Of a stretch of DNA of 64,000 nucleotides, positions 63,911 through 64,000 are shown in pieces. The notes under the pieces were generated by a model, which was given only the letters and a program-made list of their open reading frames with translations, ran no database searches and was not told where the DNA came from. Origin of the DNA: Paenibacillus dokdonensis. Its GTDB lineage: Bacteria > Bacillota > Bacilli > Paenibacillales > Paenibacillaceae. Location of the stretch: positions 768,993 through 832,992 of the forward strand of contig NZ_STGQ01000001.1 in assembly GCF_004916975.1 (NCBI RefSeq). Reading direction: 5' to 3'. The position numbers and the translations under genes are program-made. Numbering within the stretch: position 1 is the stretch's first letter; each line of letters starts with the position of its first letter.

Positions 63911-64000
63911 AGTTCATTATTAACAATTTTAAAGGTACGTCTTTGAATTACGCTGAGTTTTCATTGTGAAAAGCGGGGGAACCACAACAGCATTGAACGA
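63911..64000 (+). ncRNA. Probable cyclic-di-AMP (ydaO/yuaA) riboswitch, 5' part
   Basis: ACGCTGA, a small hairpin (TTTTCATTGTGAAAA), then GCGGGGGAACCA at about 63973-63984 follow the 5' pattern of ydaO/yuaA aptamers (CGCxGA, hairpin, CGGGGGAACC). The second half, including the expected GGGGTGAAUCC-like block, lies beyond the window. If correct, the gene outside is likely a cell-wall hydrolase, an osmolyte or a potassium transport gene, the usual targets of this switch. Confidence 0.5.

Overview
The window reads as a chromosomal segment of a Paenibacillus-like, endospore-forming Firmicute. The evidence is a GerA-type germinant-receptor operon, two very large surface proteins ending in three S-layer homology (SLH) repeats, a T-box leader, several CUT1 sugar-transport cassettes with YesM/YesN-type or AraC-type regulators and no ABC ATPase gene, Shine-Dalgarno sites close to AAGGAGG, and many TTG/GTG starts. 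No rRNA, tRNA or CRISPR array was seen.

Layout. (1) 260-5350: a probable three-gene glycoside-hydrolase operon (GH2, GH172/DUF2961, GH127/DUF1680) behind a consensus sigma-A promoter whose -35 box is overlapped by a perfect CcpA cre match. (2) 5375-6393: class I fructose-bisphosphate aldolase on the minus strand with its own terminator and extended -10. (3) 6600-8757: a decayed zone with a frameshifted Ig/fibronectin-like remnant, a small LuxR-type HTH protein and a 5'-truncated YhcH-family gene. (4) 8758-25530: a long type IV pilus operon: VanW-like membrane protein, PilB, PilC, two tandem major-type pilins, PilM, PilN, PilO, PilT, a vWA surface protein, three minor-pilin-like proteins, a CheY-linker-novel-domain protein and prepilin peptidase. 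(5) 25599-30101: a 1500-residue secreted M60-like (mucinase-type) metalloprotease with SLH anchor, then a small protein resembling the RNA polymerase alpha C-terminal domain.

(6) 30941-34250: acyltransferase-3 membrane protein and an IS1182-type insertion sequence flanked by large hairpins. (7) 34333-41887: an orphan promoter with LacI-type operator palindromes, then an LplB/YtcP-type permease pair on the minus strand, divergent from a YesM-type histidine kinase, YesN-type regulator and LplA-type binding protein. (8) 41939-42654: lipoprotein barnase and barstar. (9) 42874-47538: a 1554-residue SLH-anchored protein carrying a lamin-tail domain and a DUF2252 kinase-like domain. (10) 47746-50961: a CUT1 sugar ABC cassette with an attenuator between binding protein and permeases. 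(11) 51079-52496: T-box-controlled DAHP synthase/chorismate mutase. (12) 52615-56303: gerA operon (minus strand) whose first gene carries a frameshift. (13) 56508-62400: a second LplB/YtcP/LplA cassette with a membrane-bound AraC-type regulator. (14) 62477-63379: LysR regulator. (15) 63911-64000: the start of what looks like a cyclic-di-AMP (ydaO/yuaA) riboswitch, cut by the window edge.

Together the genes describe a cell that attaches to, and degrades, glycan-rich surfaces: retractable pili with a vWA adhesin, a wall-anchored mucin-type protease next to them, carbohydrate-active enzymes under catabolite control, and three uptake cassettes that must share an ATPase encoded elsewhere. The least explained items are the DUF2252 surface protein, the CheY fusion in the pilus operon, the VanW-like first gene of that operon and the alpha-CTD-like small protein.
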